Below, piece by piece: positions 45,424 through 54,230 of a stretch of 64,000 bases of DNA. This stretch comes from Micromonospora parastrephiae (lineage in GTDB: Bacteria > Actinomycetota > Actinomycetes > Mycobacteriales > Micromonosporaceae). Within the stretch, counting starts at the first letter, position 1. Each line of letters starts with the position of its first letter. The translations under genes and the position numbers were made by a program. The stretch lies in assembly GCF_016802865.1 (NCBI RefSeq), contig NZ_JAEVHM010000010.1, positions 1 to 64,000 of the forward strand. Direction: 5' to 3'. The notes beneath the pieces were generated by a model. That model was not told the origin of the DNA. It did no database searches and saw nothing but the letters and a program-made list of their open reading frames with translations.

Positions 45424-46311
45424 ATGGAGTTGTCAGCTCGACGGCAGCCACCCACCGTGCGCCTCCGGCGGCTCGCTGCGGAGCTGCGTGGACTGCGCAC
45501 CGCGTCCGGCCTCACCCGCGACGAGGTCAGCGAGCAGACCGGCATCAACCCCGCCACGCTCTATCGGATCGAGACGGCCAAGGTCCGCCCACAGCGGCGC
45601 ACCCTGATGGCGATGCTCGACAAGTACGGCGTCACCGACGAAGACAAGCGCAGCGAACTCATCGCCCTATCGAGTCAGGCCGCGCAGCTGGGATGGCTCC
45701 AGGCGTACGAGTCCGAGCTTCCCGAGCTGTACACCACGTACATCAGCTTCGAGGCCGAGGCCCGATCGGTCCGCAACTACGAGTCCCTCTTCGTCCCCGG
45801 CCTCCTCCAGACCGAGAACTACGCTCGGGCGGTGATCCGCGGCGTCCTACCGTTAGCCACGGACGCTGACGTTCAGGCCCGGGTAGACGCGCGGATACAG
45901 CGACAGGTTTCACTTCGCAAGACGGAGCCGCTGCGTGTCTGGGCAATCCTCGACGAGGCCGTCCTGCACCGGCAGACCGGCGGCGCTGAGGTCATGGCCG
46001 CGCAACTGGAAGCCCTGGCGGAGGCAGCCGACCAGCCGCACGTGACTCTCCAAGTCATCCCATTCACGGCCGGCGCCCACGCCGGCATGCCGGGCTCGTT
46101 CGTCGTCATGGACTTCCCCGACCCGGCCGACCCGGCCTTGGTCTACGTCGACAGCATGGCCGGCGATCTGTTCCTGGAGCGCGAGGCAGACGTACGCCGC
46201 TACGCCACCACGTTCGAACACCTCCGCGCCACCGCGCTGGACCCCACCAACTCGATCAAACTGATCAAGGCCCAAGCCGCCGTGATCGATCAACAAGGAG
46301 GTACGGGATGA
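45424..46311 (+). CDS. XRE-family regulator with DUF5753 domain
   Basis: This 295-residue protein has an N-terminal HTH (LRGLRTASGLTRDEVSEQTG, INPATLYRIE; about residues 20-50) and a DUF5753 domain (about 95-285) with the typical FVPGLLQTENYARAVI (about 119-134) and LEREADVRRY. DUF5753 XRE proteins are the antitoxin-like/regulatory partners of DUF397 proteins in actinomycetes and often control element-borne genes. It overlaps the DUF397 gene (ATGA). The palindromes at 45303-45358 are probable binding sites. Confidence 0.85.
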   Translation: MELSARRQPPTVRLRRLAAELRGLRTASGLTRDEVSEQTGINPATLYRIETAKVRPQRRTLMAMLDKYGVTDEDKRSELIALSSQAAQLGWLQAYESELPELYTTYISFEAEARSVRNYESLFVPGLLQTENYARAVIRGVLPLATDADVQARVDARIQRQVSLRKTEPLRVWAILDEAVLHRQTGGAEVMAAQLEALAEAADQPHVTLQVIPFTAGAHAGMPGSFVVMDFPDPADPALVYVDSMAGDLFLEREADVRRYATTFEHLRATALDPTNSIKLIKAQAAVIDQQGGTG

Positions 46312-46511
46312 ACCAAGCTGACGCGTCCCGCGCCCAGTGGAGAAAGAGCAGCCGATCGAGTGGGAACGGTCAGTGCGTCGAGGTCGCCGACTTCGACACC
46401 ACTGTCGCGCTGCGTGATAGCAAGGACCCCTCGGGTCCGGTACTCGTCTTCGAGCGCGCCGCATGGGCGAGTTTCTTGGCGGGCGCAAAGAACGGCATCC
46501 CGAGGTCGTAG
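46308..46511 (+). CDS. DUF397 protein
   Basis: This 67-residue DUF397 protein carries the family core WRKSSRSSGNGQCVEVADF, then VALRDSKDPSGPVLVF and the ending WASFLAGAKNG. It is translationally coupled to the XRE regulator, as is usual for this pair, which is thought to act as a toxin-antitoxin-like or signalling switch in development and plasmid maintenance. Intact. Confidence 0.88.
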   Translation: MNQADASRAQWRKSSRSSGNGQCVEVADFDTTVALRDSKDPSGPVLVFERAAWASFLAGAKNGIPRS

Positions 46512-46654
46512 CAGGGCGATCCGGGTGGCAGTAGGCGCGGCACTTGCGCCACCAAGTCGGTCGTCCGCCGCACTAACCAAGATCGCGGGTTGCCCTCATG
46601 CTCCCGCTGCCATTGTCGGCTCTGCCTGAAAAATTCAGCCGACATCGACGGCCG

Positions 46655-47605
46655 TCAGGTCGCCATCTTCTGGGGCCGTCGCGGGAGCTTCGCCCCGCCC
46701 CACAGACAGCCCGGCTGAGCGGACCTGATGCCGTCCTGCTCATGGTCATCTGTAAACCACCACGCTGGAAGGCGGTACGGATCGGCCGCGCGCCCCTCGA
46801 TGCTTTCGGACGTGAGAAGGCAGGCGATCGTCTGATCGACTAATTGGACGTAGGTGGCGAGGACGCTCCGGGCGATGCTTGTGTTCAACGTCCGGCCCGA
46901 CCATCGCACCTCGCCGCTCCGCCGGCCGGGACCCGCGTCGCTGCCCATGCCTTCGTAGGACGGCGCTGCCATCTTGTTTGGTAAGACCCGGTGCGCCACG
47001 CCGTTGCGTAGCTCGATGAAGTCGTCCAAGCGCTTCGACATGTCGTCGTAATGCTCGACGGCGCTCAGCTCAACAGGGGATCCGAGCCGCTTTCCAGCAG
47101 CGCTGTCGAAGAAGGTGAGGATCAGCGCGCCGGGAAGTTGGAGCGGGGCAGGACAATGCGCCGTTGCCTGAGCCAAGATTCGCGCGGCCTTTGACTGCTT
47201 GTTCCGCCAGCCCAGCCGGCCGACAGTCTCCCGCTCGCTCACGGGGAAGCTGACGGCGCTGCCGACCTCGTACACCAGCCGCTCCCATGTAGATACAGCC
47301 AGCATCACCACCAGCGGGTTCAGCACCCCCCGCGGCTGATCACCACCGCCCGGACGTTCATTGTGAATCAGTACGAGATCTACTGCGTCGCCCAGCGCTC
47401 CACGAGCCCTCAGGCATGCACGCACTACTGGTGGTAGAGCGTCAACCTTCTCGTTAGTCAAGTCACCACGATCGATCCGAACGGCATCGGAACATGATTC
47501 CAGGTCGCCGCCGATCGTGTGAGCCCGTGCTCCTGCCGGCCGTGTCCGTCCTGCTGTGTTCAGTAGACGTTGGTTGTGACACCTTACGGCCTCACCTGAC
47601 AACAC
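46655..47605 (-). CDS. HEPN-like protein
   Basis: This 316-residue protein is predicted to be helical, with a clear HEPN-type R-x4-H motif: R-N-G-V-A-H at 200-205, following the helix DDMSKRLDDFIELRN. The upstream helix (NPLVVMLAVSTWERLVYEVG, about 96-115) fits the first HEPN helix. This arrangement recalls RiboL-PSP-HEPN proteins, which are found in defence and stress loci. The first about 50 residues are low-complexity, so the true start may be internal. It stands alone in the right part of the element. RNase activity is inferred from the motif only. Confidence 0.55.
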   Translation of the reverse strand: MLSGEAVRCHNQRLLNTAGRTRPAGARAHTIGGDLESCSDAVRIDRGDLTNEKVDALPPVVRACLRARGALGDAVDLVLIHNERPGGGDQPRGVLNPLVVMLAVSTWERLVYEVGSAVSFPVSERETVGRLGWRNKQSKAARILAQATAHCPAPLQLPGALILTFFDSAAGKRLGSPVELSAVEHYDDMSKRLDDFIELRNGVAHRVLPNKMAAPSYEGMGSDAGPGRRSGEVRWSGRTLNTSIARSVLATYVQLVDQTIACLLTSESIEGRAADPYRLPAWWFTDDHEQDGIRSAQPGCLWGGAKLPRRPQKMAT

Positions 47606-47955
47606 CCCGACTCATTACCGGCCTGCCCTTATGCCACCACCACGGCCGCGAAGTCTACGGCTCCGTTCCACCCACCCTGATCTCGCTCATGGAGTACACC
47701 TTGGCCACGCATCACGCCTTTTCCGCGCGAAACGCAAGAGCCCTCGCTTACGCGAACCCCGAACCTGACGGATTCGGCCTTGACCTCCCGTTGCGGGTCC
47801 GGCCGGGTCTCCCACTTGGTGTCCCGCTTCAACAGGACCCCCGAACGGACCCTTCGATTCGGCTCACAGCCCAGGTCAGGACCGCTGTCAGCACCGTCTG
47901 TCGTGCTGCGACAGACCCTCAGACTGGGTCTCTCCCCATAGGAAGGGGGTGACGT
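47606..47955. other. Gene-free leader of the replication-relaxation gene
   Basis: No convincing gene is present. Two hairpins lie 25-60 bp before the next start: GTCTGTCG-TGCTG-CGACAGAC (47896-47916, perfect 8-bp arms) and AGACCC-TCAGACT-GGGTCT (47913-47931). They share bases and so could be alternatives. A TGTCAGC copy lies at 47886-47892. A good ribosome site, AGGAAGGGGGTGACGT, precedes ATG 47956. Confidence 0.5.
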
Positions 47956-48831
47956 ATGGCTGATCCGTTGCTTCGGGTCCAGGCCCAGCTCACCGATCGA
48001 GACCTCGTGCTGCTCGGCTGGCTGGCCGACCACGGGGTGCTCACGTCCTTCCAGATCGCCGAAGCCCTCTACCCATCGGTCGACTACGCCCAGGAACGCC
48101 TGCGGGCCCTGGCACAGAAGTTGGGGGTGGTGGACCGGTTCCGGCCGCAGAAGCCCGACGGCGGCTCCTACCCCTATCACTACGTTCTGGCGCAGCTCGG
48201 CGTTGAGGTCGTCGCCGCGCAACGCGGCGACGACCTGCCCCGCAAGGACCAAGCCCGCAAGAGGCGGTGGCATCTGACGAGGCGGGCGAACCTGCCGCAC
48301 CTGCTCGGGGTCAACGGCTTCTTCACCGCCCTGGCCGGGCACGCCCGCACCCATCCCGGCAGCGAGTTGGTGCGCTGGTGGCCGGCGGGACGCTGCCAGC
48401 AGATGGGCGCCTTCGCCGAACCCGACGACGACGTCACCGTGCGCATCTACCAGCCGAGGTCACGGCCGGACGGGCACGGCATCTGGGTCGACGGCGACCG
48501 CACGGTGCCATTCTTCCTGGAGTACGACCTCGGCACCGAACGGCCCCTGTCCCGCCTGGTCGATAAGATCGCCGGCTACCGGGAACTCGCGCACGCCACC
48601 GGCCGGATCTGGCCAGTGCTGTTCTGGCTGCACTCCCCGGCACGCGAGCGGCACCTGCACCAGGAACTCGCCGCCGCCGGGACCATCTACCCGGTGGCCA
48701 CCGCCGTGCACGCCGAGGTCACCGGCATCAACCCGGCCGAGGCGGGGTGGTGGCTGCACCGCCACCACGGGGCGCCGCTGCGCCTAGCCGACCTCCCCGC
48801 CGCCGACAGCCGCACCGAACAGGCCACCTAA
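47956..48831 (+). CDS. Replication-relaxation family protein
   Basis: This 291-residue member of the Replic_Relax family has an N-terminal winged helix (LTDRDLVLLGWLADHGVLTS, then FQIAEALYPSVDYAQERLRA; about residues 12-52), a basic segment (RKRRWHLTRRANLPHLLGVN), and a nuclease-like core with FFLEYDLGTERPLSRLVDKI (about 183-202), which places E and D/K residues like a PD-(D/E)xK fold. Such proteins are typical of actinobacterial plasmids and integrative elements and are thought to act in replication or transfer initiation. Intact. Confidence 0.8.
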   Translation: MADPLLRVQAQLTDRDLVLLGWLADHGVLTSFQIAEALYPSVDYAQERLRALAQKLGVVDRFRPQKPDGGSYPYHYVLAQLGVEVVAAQRGDDLPRKDQARKRRWHLTRRANLPHLLGVNGFFTALAGHARTHPGSELVRWWPAGRCQQMGAFAEPDDDVTVRIYQPRSRPDGHGIWVDGDRTVPFFLEYDLGTERPLSRLVDKIAGYRELAHATGRIWPVLFWLHSPARERHLHQELAAAGTIYPVATAVHAEVTGINPAEAGWWLHRHHGAPLRLADLPAADSRTEQAT

Positions 48832-49421
48832 CCCAACAACGGCGACCCACTCCCTGCTGAGCCGGACACGCGCCCACACAGGCGGCGGCAGGGCCATCAC
48901 GCCGCAGACCCCTGGACCAGCGGACGCGAGGGCTACATCCTGATCGGCGTTGGCGGCGGCGGCCGGCGCAGCGCGGCAAGCGGACGCCTGAGCCACTCCC
49001 GCCCGACCGGGGTGCGGACCATACCTCTGCTCCCACGGTGACAGCAACGCTTCGCAACTGTCAGCCGCTCTCCGACGCCCCGCGTGAGTTCCCGTGAGCC
49101 GCTGACAGTCCGAATCGCTTCCCGGTGACAGCGCTCAGAGGTATCGTCCCCGCCCTTTCACGGAAGCAGAGCGACCGCCTTGAGTCGCTGCTTTTGCATC
49201 AATCGGACAGATCGCGCGATTCCGCGCAGGAAAGGAAATCGCATGAACGAAGGACTCCGACTCCCGCAGATTCACATGCTTTTCGGAGGACCGTGGCCAC
49301 CGCGCCGTATGACGACGAAAACGCCGTCCGGAGCTATCCTGACGAACCGTATCCCGGTACCGCCATCAATAACGGCGGTGCGAAACACTTCCCCACGAAC
49401 GAAAAGGAAACGACGATTCCG
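48832..49421. other. Non-coding interval with repeated TGACAGC motifs
   Basis: TGACAGC or its inverse occurs four times (49039-49045, 49059-49065, 49102-49108 region, 49126-49132). Two of the copies form arms of an inverted repeat (49058-49070 and 49096-49108, 12 of 13 matching). A strong ribosome-like site AGGAAAGGAAATCGC precedes ATG 49243, but that frame encodes a low-complexity 70-residue product that I do not believe. The section 48832-49020 looks like decayed coding sequence. Confidence 0.4.
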
Positions 49422-49541
49422 ATGCGTATCGCACGCGTCGACACCATTCCCATGACCGCCGAAGACCTCGACAACGCCGCCGAAGCCCTCGCCGTCCTTC
49501 TCAACCACTTCCGGCGCGAACATCCCGACCTCGCCGCCTGA
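49422..49541 (+). CDS. Very small protein before the integrase
   Basis: This 39-residue ORF (MRIARVDTIPMTAEDLDNAA..., ending FRREHPDLAA) has an amphipathic helix and acidic character. A longer form from GTG 49293 (82 residues) is in frame and also follows a GGAGG, though too close. It lies 88 bp before the serine integrase gene. Small proteins in this position can be recombination directionality factors or translation leaders; nothing here proves it. Confidence 0.4.
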   Translation: MRIARVDTIPMTAEDLDNAAEALAVLLNHFRREHPDLAA

Positions 49542-49629
49542 ACTCCCTCGCCCCAACGCCGGGGGCGGCCCACCTGCGCGTGGGCCGCCCACCGGCCGAC
49601 CCACCCCAACCCCGCACGGAGGAACCACC

Positions 49630-51282
49630 TTGACAGGCAAGCCCACCCCCACCAGCGCACCGAAACGACGCGGCCGACGCGCCCCCACGAGCACCCAGCC
49701 CGACACGCCGACCGGCCCGTGCCGGGTGTGCGTCTACATCCGACGCTCCACAGACGACGAACACCAGCCCTTCAGCCTGCTCGCCCAACGCACCGCCCTA
49801 CACAAGTACGTCGACAACCACCCCGGCTGGGTCATCGTCTGCGAATTCGAAGACGACGCCTCCGGCGCCACCACCGAACGCCCCGGCCTCAAAAAAGCAC
49901 TCGACGCGGCGAAAGCCGGCATGTACGACGTCCTCCTCGTCTACCGAGTCGACCGATTCAGTCGCAGCCTCGCCCAATTCGTCGACCTCGCCGCCACCCT
50001 CGACGCCGCCAACGTCCGATTCACCTCCGCCACCGAACCCGTCGACACCGGCGGCGCCATCGGCCGCATGATTCTGCAATTCCTCGCCGTGTTCGCCGAA
50101 TTCGAACGCAACATGATCATCGACCGGGTGAAAAGTGGCATGACCGCGAAAGCCAGCAAAGGCCAATGGGCCGGCGGCACCCGCCCCTACGGCTACCTCG
50201 TTGACAAAGACACGCAGCGCTTGGTCCCCCACTCGGAGGAGGCACCGATCCTGCGGGACATCTTCCGCCTCTACACCCGCGAGCGACTCGGCACACGCGC
50301 CATCGCCAGCGACCTCAACGAGCGCGGTGTCCCCAACCGCACCGGCAAGAAGTGGTCCGGACACACCATCAACCGGATCCTGGACAACCCCGCCTACCTC
50401 GGGGACATCGCCTACCGCGACGTCTACGTCCCCGACGCCCACGAGCCGCTCATCGACCGGGACACGTTCCGCCGCGCTCAGGACATCGCCAACGCCCGCG
50501 GCGACGTCCAAACCCAGCGGGCCATGTCCGACTCGGACTACTACCTCACCGGCCTACTCACCTGTCCGCAGTGCGGACAGCGCTACATCGGCACGTCCGC
50601 CAACGGTCGCACCCGCCGCTACCGGTACTACACCTGCTTCACCCGTACCCGCTACGGCAAACACGCCACCTGCACCGCACCCCGGCTCCCCGCCGACGAC
50701 CTCGACCACATGATCCTCAAAGCCTTACTCGACTTCTACACCACCGCCGAACCCGTCCTCGCCGCCATGATCCAACGCGCCCACGCCCAACACGACACCA
50801 CCACCGACGACCGGCGCGCCGAACTCACCGCCACCGCCCACCAGATCACCAGCACCGAGAACGCGATCGACCGCTACCACACCGCGTTCGAGAACGGCAC
50901 CATGGACGACGCCACCGCCGGACCCCGCATCCGCGACCTCCGCCAACGACTCGCCCAACTCCGGACCCGGCACACCGAACTCGACGCCAGCCTGACATCG
51001 CAGCCCGAGCCCCCGCCGCCCGGCACCGTCGCCCGCATCCGCGACCACCTCAGCGCCATCATGACCAGCGGCACCGCCACCGAGCGCAAAGCCGCAGTCG
51101 AAACGCTCATCGCCGAAGTCCAACTCACCGACCAGGGAGTCGTACCCGTGTTCAAGATCCCCACAGACACGACGATGCCCCCGCCCGAAACGGACGGGGG
51201 CACTTCAGGAGTACCACCGGTTCGCACAATGGTGCGGTCGGTGGGGCGGGCGGGACTCGAACCCGCGACCGAGGGATTATGA
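49630..51282 (+). CDS. int: Large serine recombinase (integrase)
   Basis: This is a 550-residue large serine integrase. The resolvase domain (about 30-190) has catalytic Ser40 in YIRRSTDDE, with VYRVDRFSRSLAQF near 110 and QFLAVFAEFERNMI near 150. The recombinase domain (about 195-300) has TRAIASDLNERGVPNRTGKK. A zinc ribbon (CPQCGQRYIGTS ... HATC, about 311-347) and a coiled-coil C-terminus (about 375-460) follow. The start is TTG 49630, supported by ACGGAGGAACCACC. The last 13 residues (VGRAGLEPATEGL) are encoded by the 3' half of the tRNA read in antisense, and the stop lies in its anticodon loop. It would catalyse integration and, with a directionality factor, excision. Confidence 0.93.
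   Translation: MTGKPTPTSAPKRRGRRAPTSTQPDTPTGPCRVCVYIRRSTDDEHQPFSLLAQRTALHKYVDNHPGWVIVCEFEDDASGATTERPGLKKALDAAKAGMYDVLLVYRVDRFSRSLAQFVDLAATLDAANVRFTSATEPVDTGGAIGRMILQFLAVFAEFERNMIIDRVKSGMTAKASKGQWAGGTRPYGYLVDKDTQRLVPHSEEAPILRDIFRLYTRERLGTRAIASDLNERGVPNRTGKKWSGHTINRILDNPAYLGDIAYRDVYVPDAHEPLIDRDTFRRAQDIANARGDVQTQRAMSDSDYYLTGLLTCPQCGQRYIGTSANGRTRRYRYYTCFTRTRYGKHATCTAPRLPADDLDHMILKALLDFYTTAEPVLAAMIQRAHAQHDTTTDDRRAELTATAHQITSTENAIDRYHTAFENGTMDDATAGPRIRDLRQRLAQLRTRHTELDASLTSQPEPPPPGTVARIRDHLSAIMTSGTATERKAAVETLIAEVQLTDQGVVPVFKIPTDTTMPPPETDGGTSGVPPVRTMVRSVGRAGLEPATEGL
51242..51279. repeat. Right attachment site (within the tRNA)
   Basis: The 38 bp are identical to 14578-14615, spanning from the discriminator base to the first base of the anticodon (as read on the plus strand). 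They form the 3' half of the functional tRNA gene and also encode the last residues of the integrase. Confidence 0.85.
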
Positions 51283-51315
51283 GTCCCCTGCTCTAACCGG
51301 CTGAGCTACCGCCCC
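51242..51315 (-). tRNA. tRNA with CAU anticodon (Ile2 or elongator Met)
   Basis: The 74-nt cloverleaf folds fully: acceptor GGGGCGG/CCGCCCC, D stem GCTC/GAGC, anticodon stem GGGGA/TCCCT with loop CTCATAA (anticodon at 51279-51281), T stem GCGGG/CCCGC with TTCGAGT, and discriminator A. CCA is not encoded. The paired first base excludes initiator tRNA. Whether it is the lysidine-modified tRNA-Ile or elongator tRNA-Met cannot be decided by eye. It is the insertion site of the element. Confidence 0.9.
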
Positions 51316-51445
51316 GATGCCGCGCCGGATCTTATCCCGCTCGGCGATCAGCAGCCAGCACCGAGCCGGCCGGTGCCCCCGCCTTCGCCAGCACGATGGG
51401 CAACAGGAATATAACAGCGCGCTTCCGTCCGCCCGGGAATGGCCG

Positions 51446-51600
51446 TCAGCTGGCGCGCAACTCCTCCAGCACCGCGCCGGCCGCTGGTGAGAGCGCCTGG
51501 ATCGACGGGCTGTCCCGGTGGTCGCCGGCCACGGGCGGTGCAGCCGGCGGGCGGCGGCGAGGCCGCCGCCGACGATGACCACGTCGGTCTCAGCCAGCAT
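51446..51600 (-). pseudogene. FAD-dependent oxidoreductase remnant
   Basis: ATG 51600 opens MLAETDVVIVGGGLAAA, a canonical Rossmann FAD-binding start. After about 24 codons a different frame carries a plausible C-terminus (GDHRDSPSIQALSPAAGAVL, ending EELRAS). The whole catalytic body is deleted and the frames do not match, so it is dead. The ATG overlaps the stop of the MMPL gene, showing that it was once co-translated with the transporter. Confidence 0.55.
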
Positions 51601-53707
51601 CGCGCGCCTCCCGCTCACCGTTCGCCCGGGACAACCGGCCCGGCCACCAGACCTTCGGCCCGATGTCGTACGCGAGTGCCGGCACCAGCAGCGACCGGAC
51701 GATGATCGTGTCGATCAGTACCCCGATGGCGACGGCGGTACCCAACTCGACCAGGACCACCAGTGGCAGGACGGCGAGGGCGGAGAAGGTCGCGGCGAGC
51801 ACGATGCCCGCGGAGGTGATCACCCCGCCGGTGACGGCGAGGCCGGCGAGCACACCGGCGCGGGTGCCGCGCTTGACCGACTCCTCCCGGACCCGGCTCA
51901 TCAGGAAGATGTTGTAGTCGATGCCGAGCGCGACCAGGAAGACGAACGCGAACAGCGGGAACGACGTGTCCACGCCGGGGAAGTCGAAGACGTGCCGGAA
52001 CAGCAGCGCGCAGAGGCCGAGGGTTGCCGCGAAGCTGAGCAGCACGGTGGCGATCAGCAGCAGCGGGGCGAGCAGGGCGCGCAGCAGCAGGGCCAGGATG
52101 ACGGCGATGACCACCAGCACGACCGGGATGATGACGTTCTGGTCGCGCCTCGCGGCGTCGGACGTGTCCACGTTGGTAGCGGTGAACCCACCGACCACGG
52201 CGTCCGCGCCGGGCACCTGGTGTACGGCGACCCGTAGCTTGCGGATGGTCCGTTCGGCGCCGTCGCTGTCGGGCGGGTCGGCCAGGGTCGCCTCCAGTTG
52301 CACCCGCCCGTCGACGACCTTCGGTGTGGCGTTTCCCTGCGGTGGGCCGGTCTGCGGGCCGGCGGGAAGCGGGCGCACGTCGGCGACGCCGGGTACGCCC
52401 TGCGCCACCTGGGCGACCTGTCGGGCGGTCTGTTCGGTCGTGAAGATGGTGGCCGGGCTGCCGGTGCCGGCCGGGTAGTGCCGGGCGATCACCTCCTGGC
52501 CGTCGACCGAGTCGGTGCGCTGGGTGAACAGGTCGGACTGGCCGAGGGTGGTGGCGCCGAGCTGGGTGAGGCCGAGCGTGAGGAGGGCCAGCACGACGGC
52601 GGTGCTCAGCCAGATCGGCCGGGCGTGCCGGGCCACGAAGCCGGCGATGCGGCTCCAGATGCCGTGCTCGGCCCGCGGGTCGGCCTGGTCGGCTCGGGGC
52701 CGCCGGGGCCAGAACGCCCACCGGCCGCCGATCACCAGCAGCGCGGGTAGGAAGGTGAGCATCACCAGCAGGGTGGCGGCGATGCCGATGGCGGCGACCG
52801 GGCCGAGCGCCCGGTTGGAGTTGAGGCTGGACAGCAGCAGGCAGAGCAGGCTGACGATGACGGTGCCGCCGGACGCGATGATGGCCGGCGCGGCGCCCTT
52901 CCAGGCGGTGCGCATGGCGTCCCACGGTCGGTCGTGCCGGTGCAGTTCCTCGCGGTAGCGGGCGATGAGCAGCAGTGCGTAGTCGGTACCGGCGCCGAAG
53001 ACCAGCACGGTGAGGATGCCCTGGGCCTGCCCGTTGAGCTTGATCACGTCGGCGTCGGCGAGCAGGTAGACGAACACCGAGGCCAGCGCGTACGACATTC
53101 CGGCGGCGAGCAGCGGAAAGATCCAGAGCACCGGGCTGCGGTAGACGATCAGCAGGATGATCAGCACGACGACCAGGGTGACCAGCAGCAGCGGCCCGTC
53201 GATGGCGGCGAAGACCTCGATCAGGTCGGCGAGCAGGCCGGCCGGTCCGGCGACGTCAACCGTGAGTCCGTCCCGGCCGCCGCCGGTGATGTCGCGAAGC
53301 TGTTCGACGACCGAGCCGATCTCCTCACCCTCGGCGTCGTCCACCGGCACGACGACCTGGAGAGCCTGGCCGTCCGCACTGGGGATGGGTGGGGGCAGCG
53401 GGGTGACCACGCCGGGCACCTGGGCGAAACGCGCCACGTCGGCGCCGACCCGCTGGCGGTCCGCGTCGGTGATTCCCGTACGCCGCTCGTAGACGACCAG
53501 CGCCGGGGTGGTCTCCCGGTCGACGAACCGGCCGGCGAGGTCCTGGGCGCGGGTCGCCTCGGCGTTGGTGGGCAGGAAGGCGGCGTTGTCGTTGGTGGCG
53601 ACCTCGCTGAGGCGCCCCGAGTACGGGCCGGCCACACCGCCGATGACCAGCCAGGCCAGCACGAGCGCCACCGCGATCAGCGTGGCCCTGCCGCCTCGTC
53701 CGGACAT
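51590..53707 (-). CDS. MMPL/RND-family transporter
   Basis: This is a 705-residue MMPL-type exporter with 12 membrane segments in two halves. Each half starts with one TM helix and an extracytoplasmic domain (about 35-155 and 370-515) and then five TM helices. Visible signatures are GQAQGILTVLVFGAGTDYAL (about 225-245) and VFLVALGIDYNIFLMSR (about 585-600), each with the conserved G-x-x-x-D-Y. MMPL proteins export lipids or drugs using the proton gradient. ATG 53707 suits the upstream GGGGTGA better than GTG 53713. Confidence 0.9.
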   Translation of the reverse strand: MSGRGGRATLIAVALVLAWLVIGGVAGPYSGRLSEVATNDNAAFLPTNAEATRAQDLAGRFVDRETTPALVVYERRTGITDADRQRVGADVARFAQVPGVVTPLPPPIPSADGQALQVVVPVDDAEGEEIGSVVEQLRDITGGGRDGLTVDVAGPAGLLADLIEVFAAIDGPLLLVTLVVVLIILLIVYRSPVLWIFPLLAAGMSYALASVFVYLLADADVIKLNGQAQGILTVLVFGAGTDYALLLIARYREELHRHDRPWDAMRTAWKGAAPAIIASGGTVIVSLLCLLLSSLNSNRALGPVAAIGIAATLLVMLTFLPALLVIGGRWAFWPRRPRADQADPRAEHGIWSRIAGFVARHARPIWLSTAVVLALLTLGLTQLGATTLGQSDLFTQRTDSVDGQEVIARHYPAGTGSPATIFTTEQTARQVAQVAQGVPGVADVRPLPAGPQTGPPQGNATPKVVDGRVQLEATLADPPDSDGAERTIRKLRVAVHQVPGADAVVGGFTATNVDTSDAARRDQNVIIPVVLVVIAVILALLLRALLAPLLLIATVLLSFAATLGLCALLFRHVFDFPGVDTSFPLFAFVFLVALGIDYNIFLMSRVREESVKRGTRAGVLAGLAVTGGVITSAGIVLAATFSALAVLPLVVLVELGTAVAIGVLIDTIIVRSLLVPALAYDIGPKVWWPGRLSRANGEREARDAG

Positions 53708-53823
53708 CCGCACTCACCCCAATGAATCGACGCATCAATCGACGCAGCATGAGCCTGAGTCGACATCGACCATCCTGCCGGGCGAGCGGGTCGAGGGAGG
53801 GCCAAACCGGGGCCACGCGCACG

Positions 53824-53854
53824 AAAACGCCCGCCGGCGTACTGCCGACGGGCG
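53824..53854 (-). terminator. Rho-independent terminator of tRNA-Asn
   Basis: On the minus strand CGCCCGTCGGC-AGTAC-GCCGGCGGGCG forms a strong hairpin (one mismatch) followed by TTTTCGT. It lies 11 bp after the tRNA-Asn 3' end, a textbook position. Confidence 0.75.
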
Positions 53855-53864
53855 CTGTGAGAAG

Positions 53865-53937
53865 CTCCCCCGATTGGACTCGAACCAATAACCTGCCGGT
53901 TAACAGCCGGCTGCTCTGCCAATTGAGCTACAGGGGA
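53865..53937 (-). tRNA. tRNA-Asn (GTT)
   Basis: The 73-nt gene has acceptor TCCCCTG/CGGGGGA with discriminator G, anticodon stem GCCGG/CCGGC around CTGTTAA with anticodon GTT, and T arm TTCGAGT. CCA is not encoded. A terminator follows immediately. Confidence 0.93.
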
Positions 53938-54230
53938 TCGTGCACCGCCCGGCACCGGATCCCGCCGGCGCCGTGCGACGGGACAAGAGTACAGGACATC
54001 CCCGGGTGGTGGTCCAGTGGGTTCCCTCCCCACCTTCGTTGATCAAGAGGCGCAGGTCAGGGCGGCAATGTATCGACAATTAGGGTAAATCGCCATCCCG
54101 GCCCAACCATGCTTGAGCGGAGAGCAGGATGGGTAGTTAGCTGCGGACAGAGGACGCAGGCGCGAATTGGTCGCCATCCGGCGGGGTGACCCGGCGGGGC
54201 GACGGCGCGTCAGGTACGGAAGGAGCCGCC

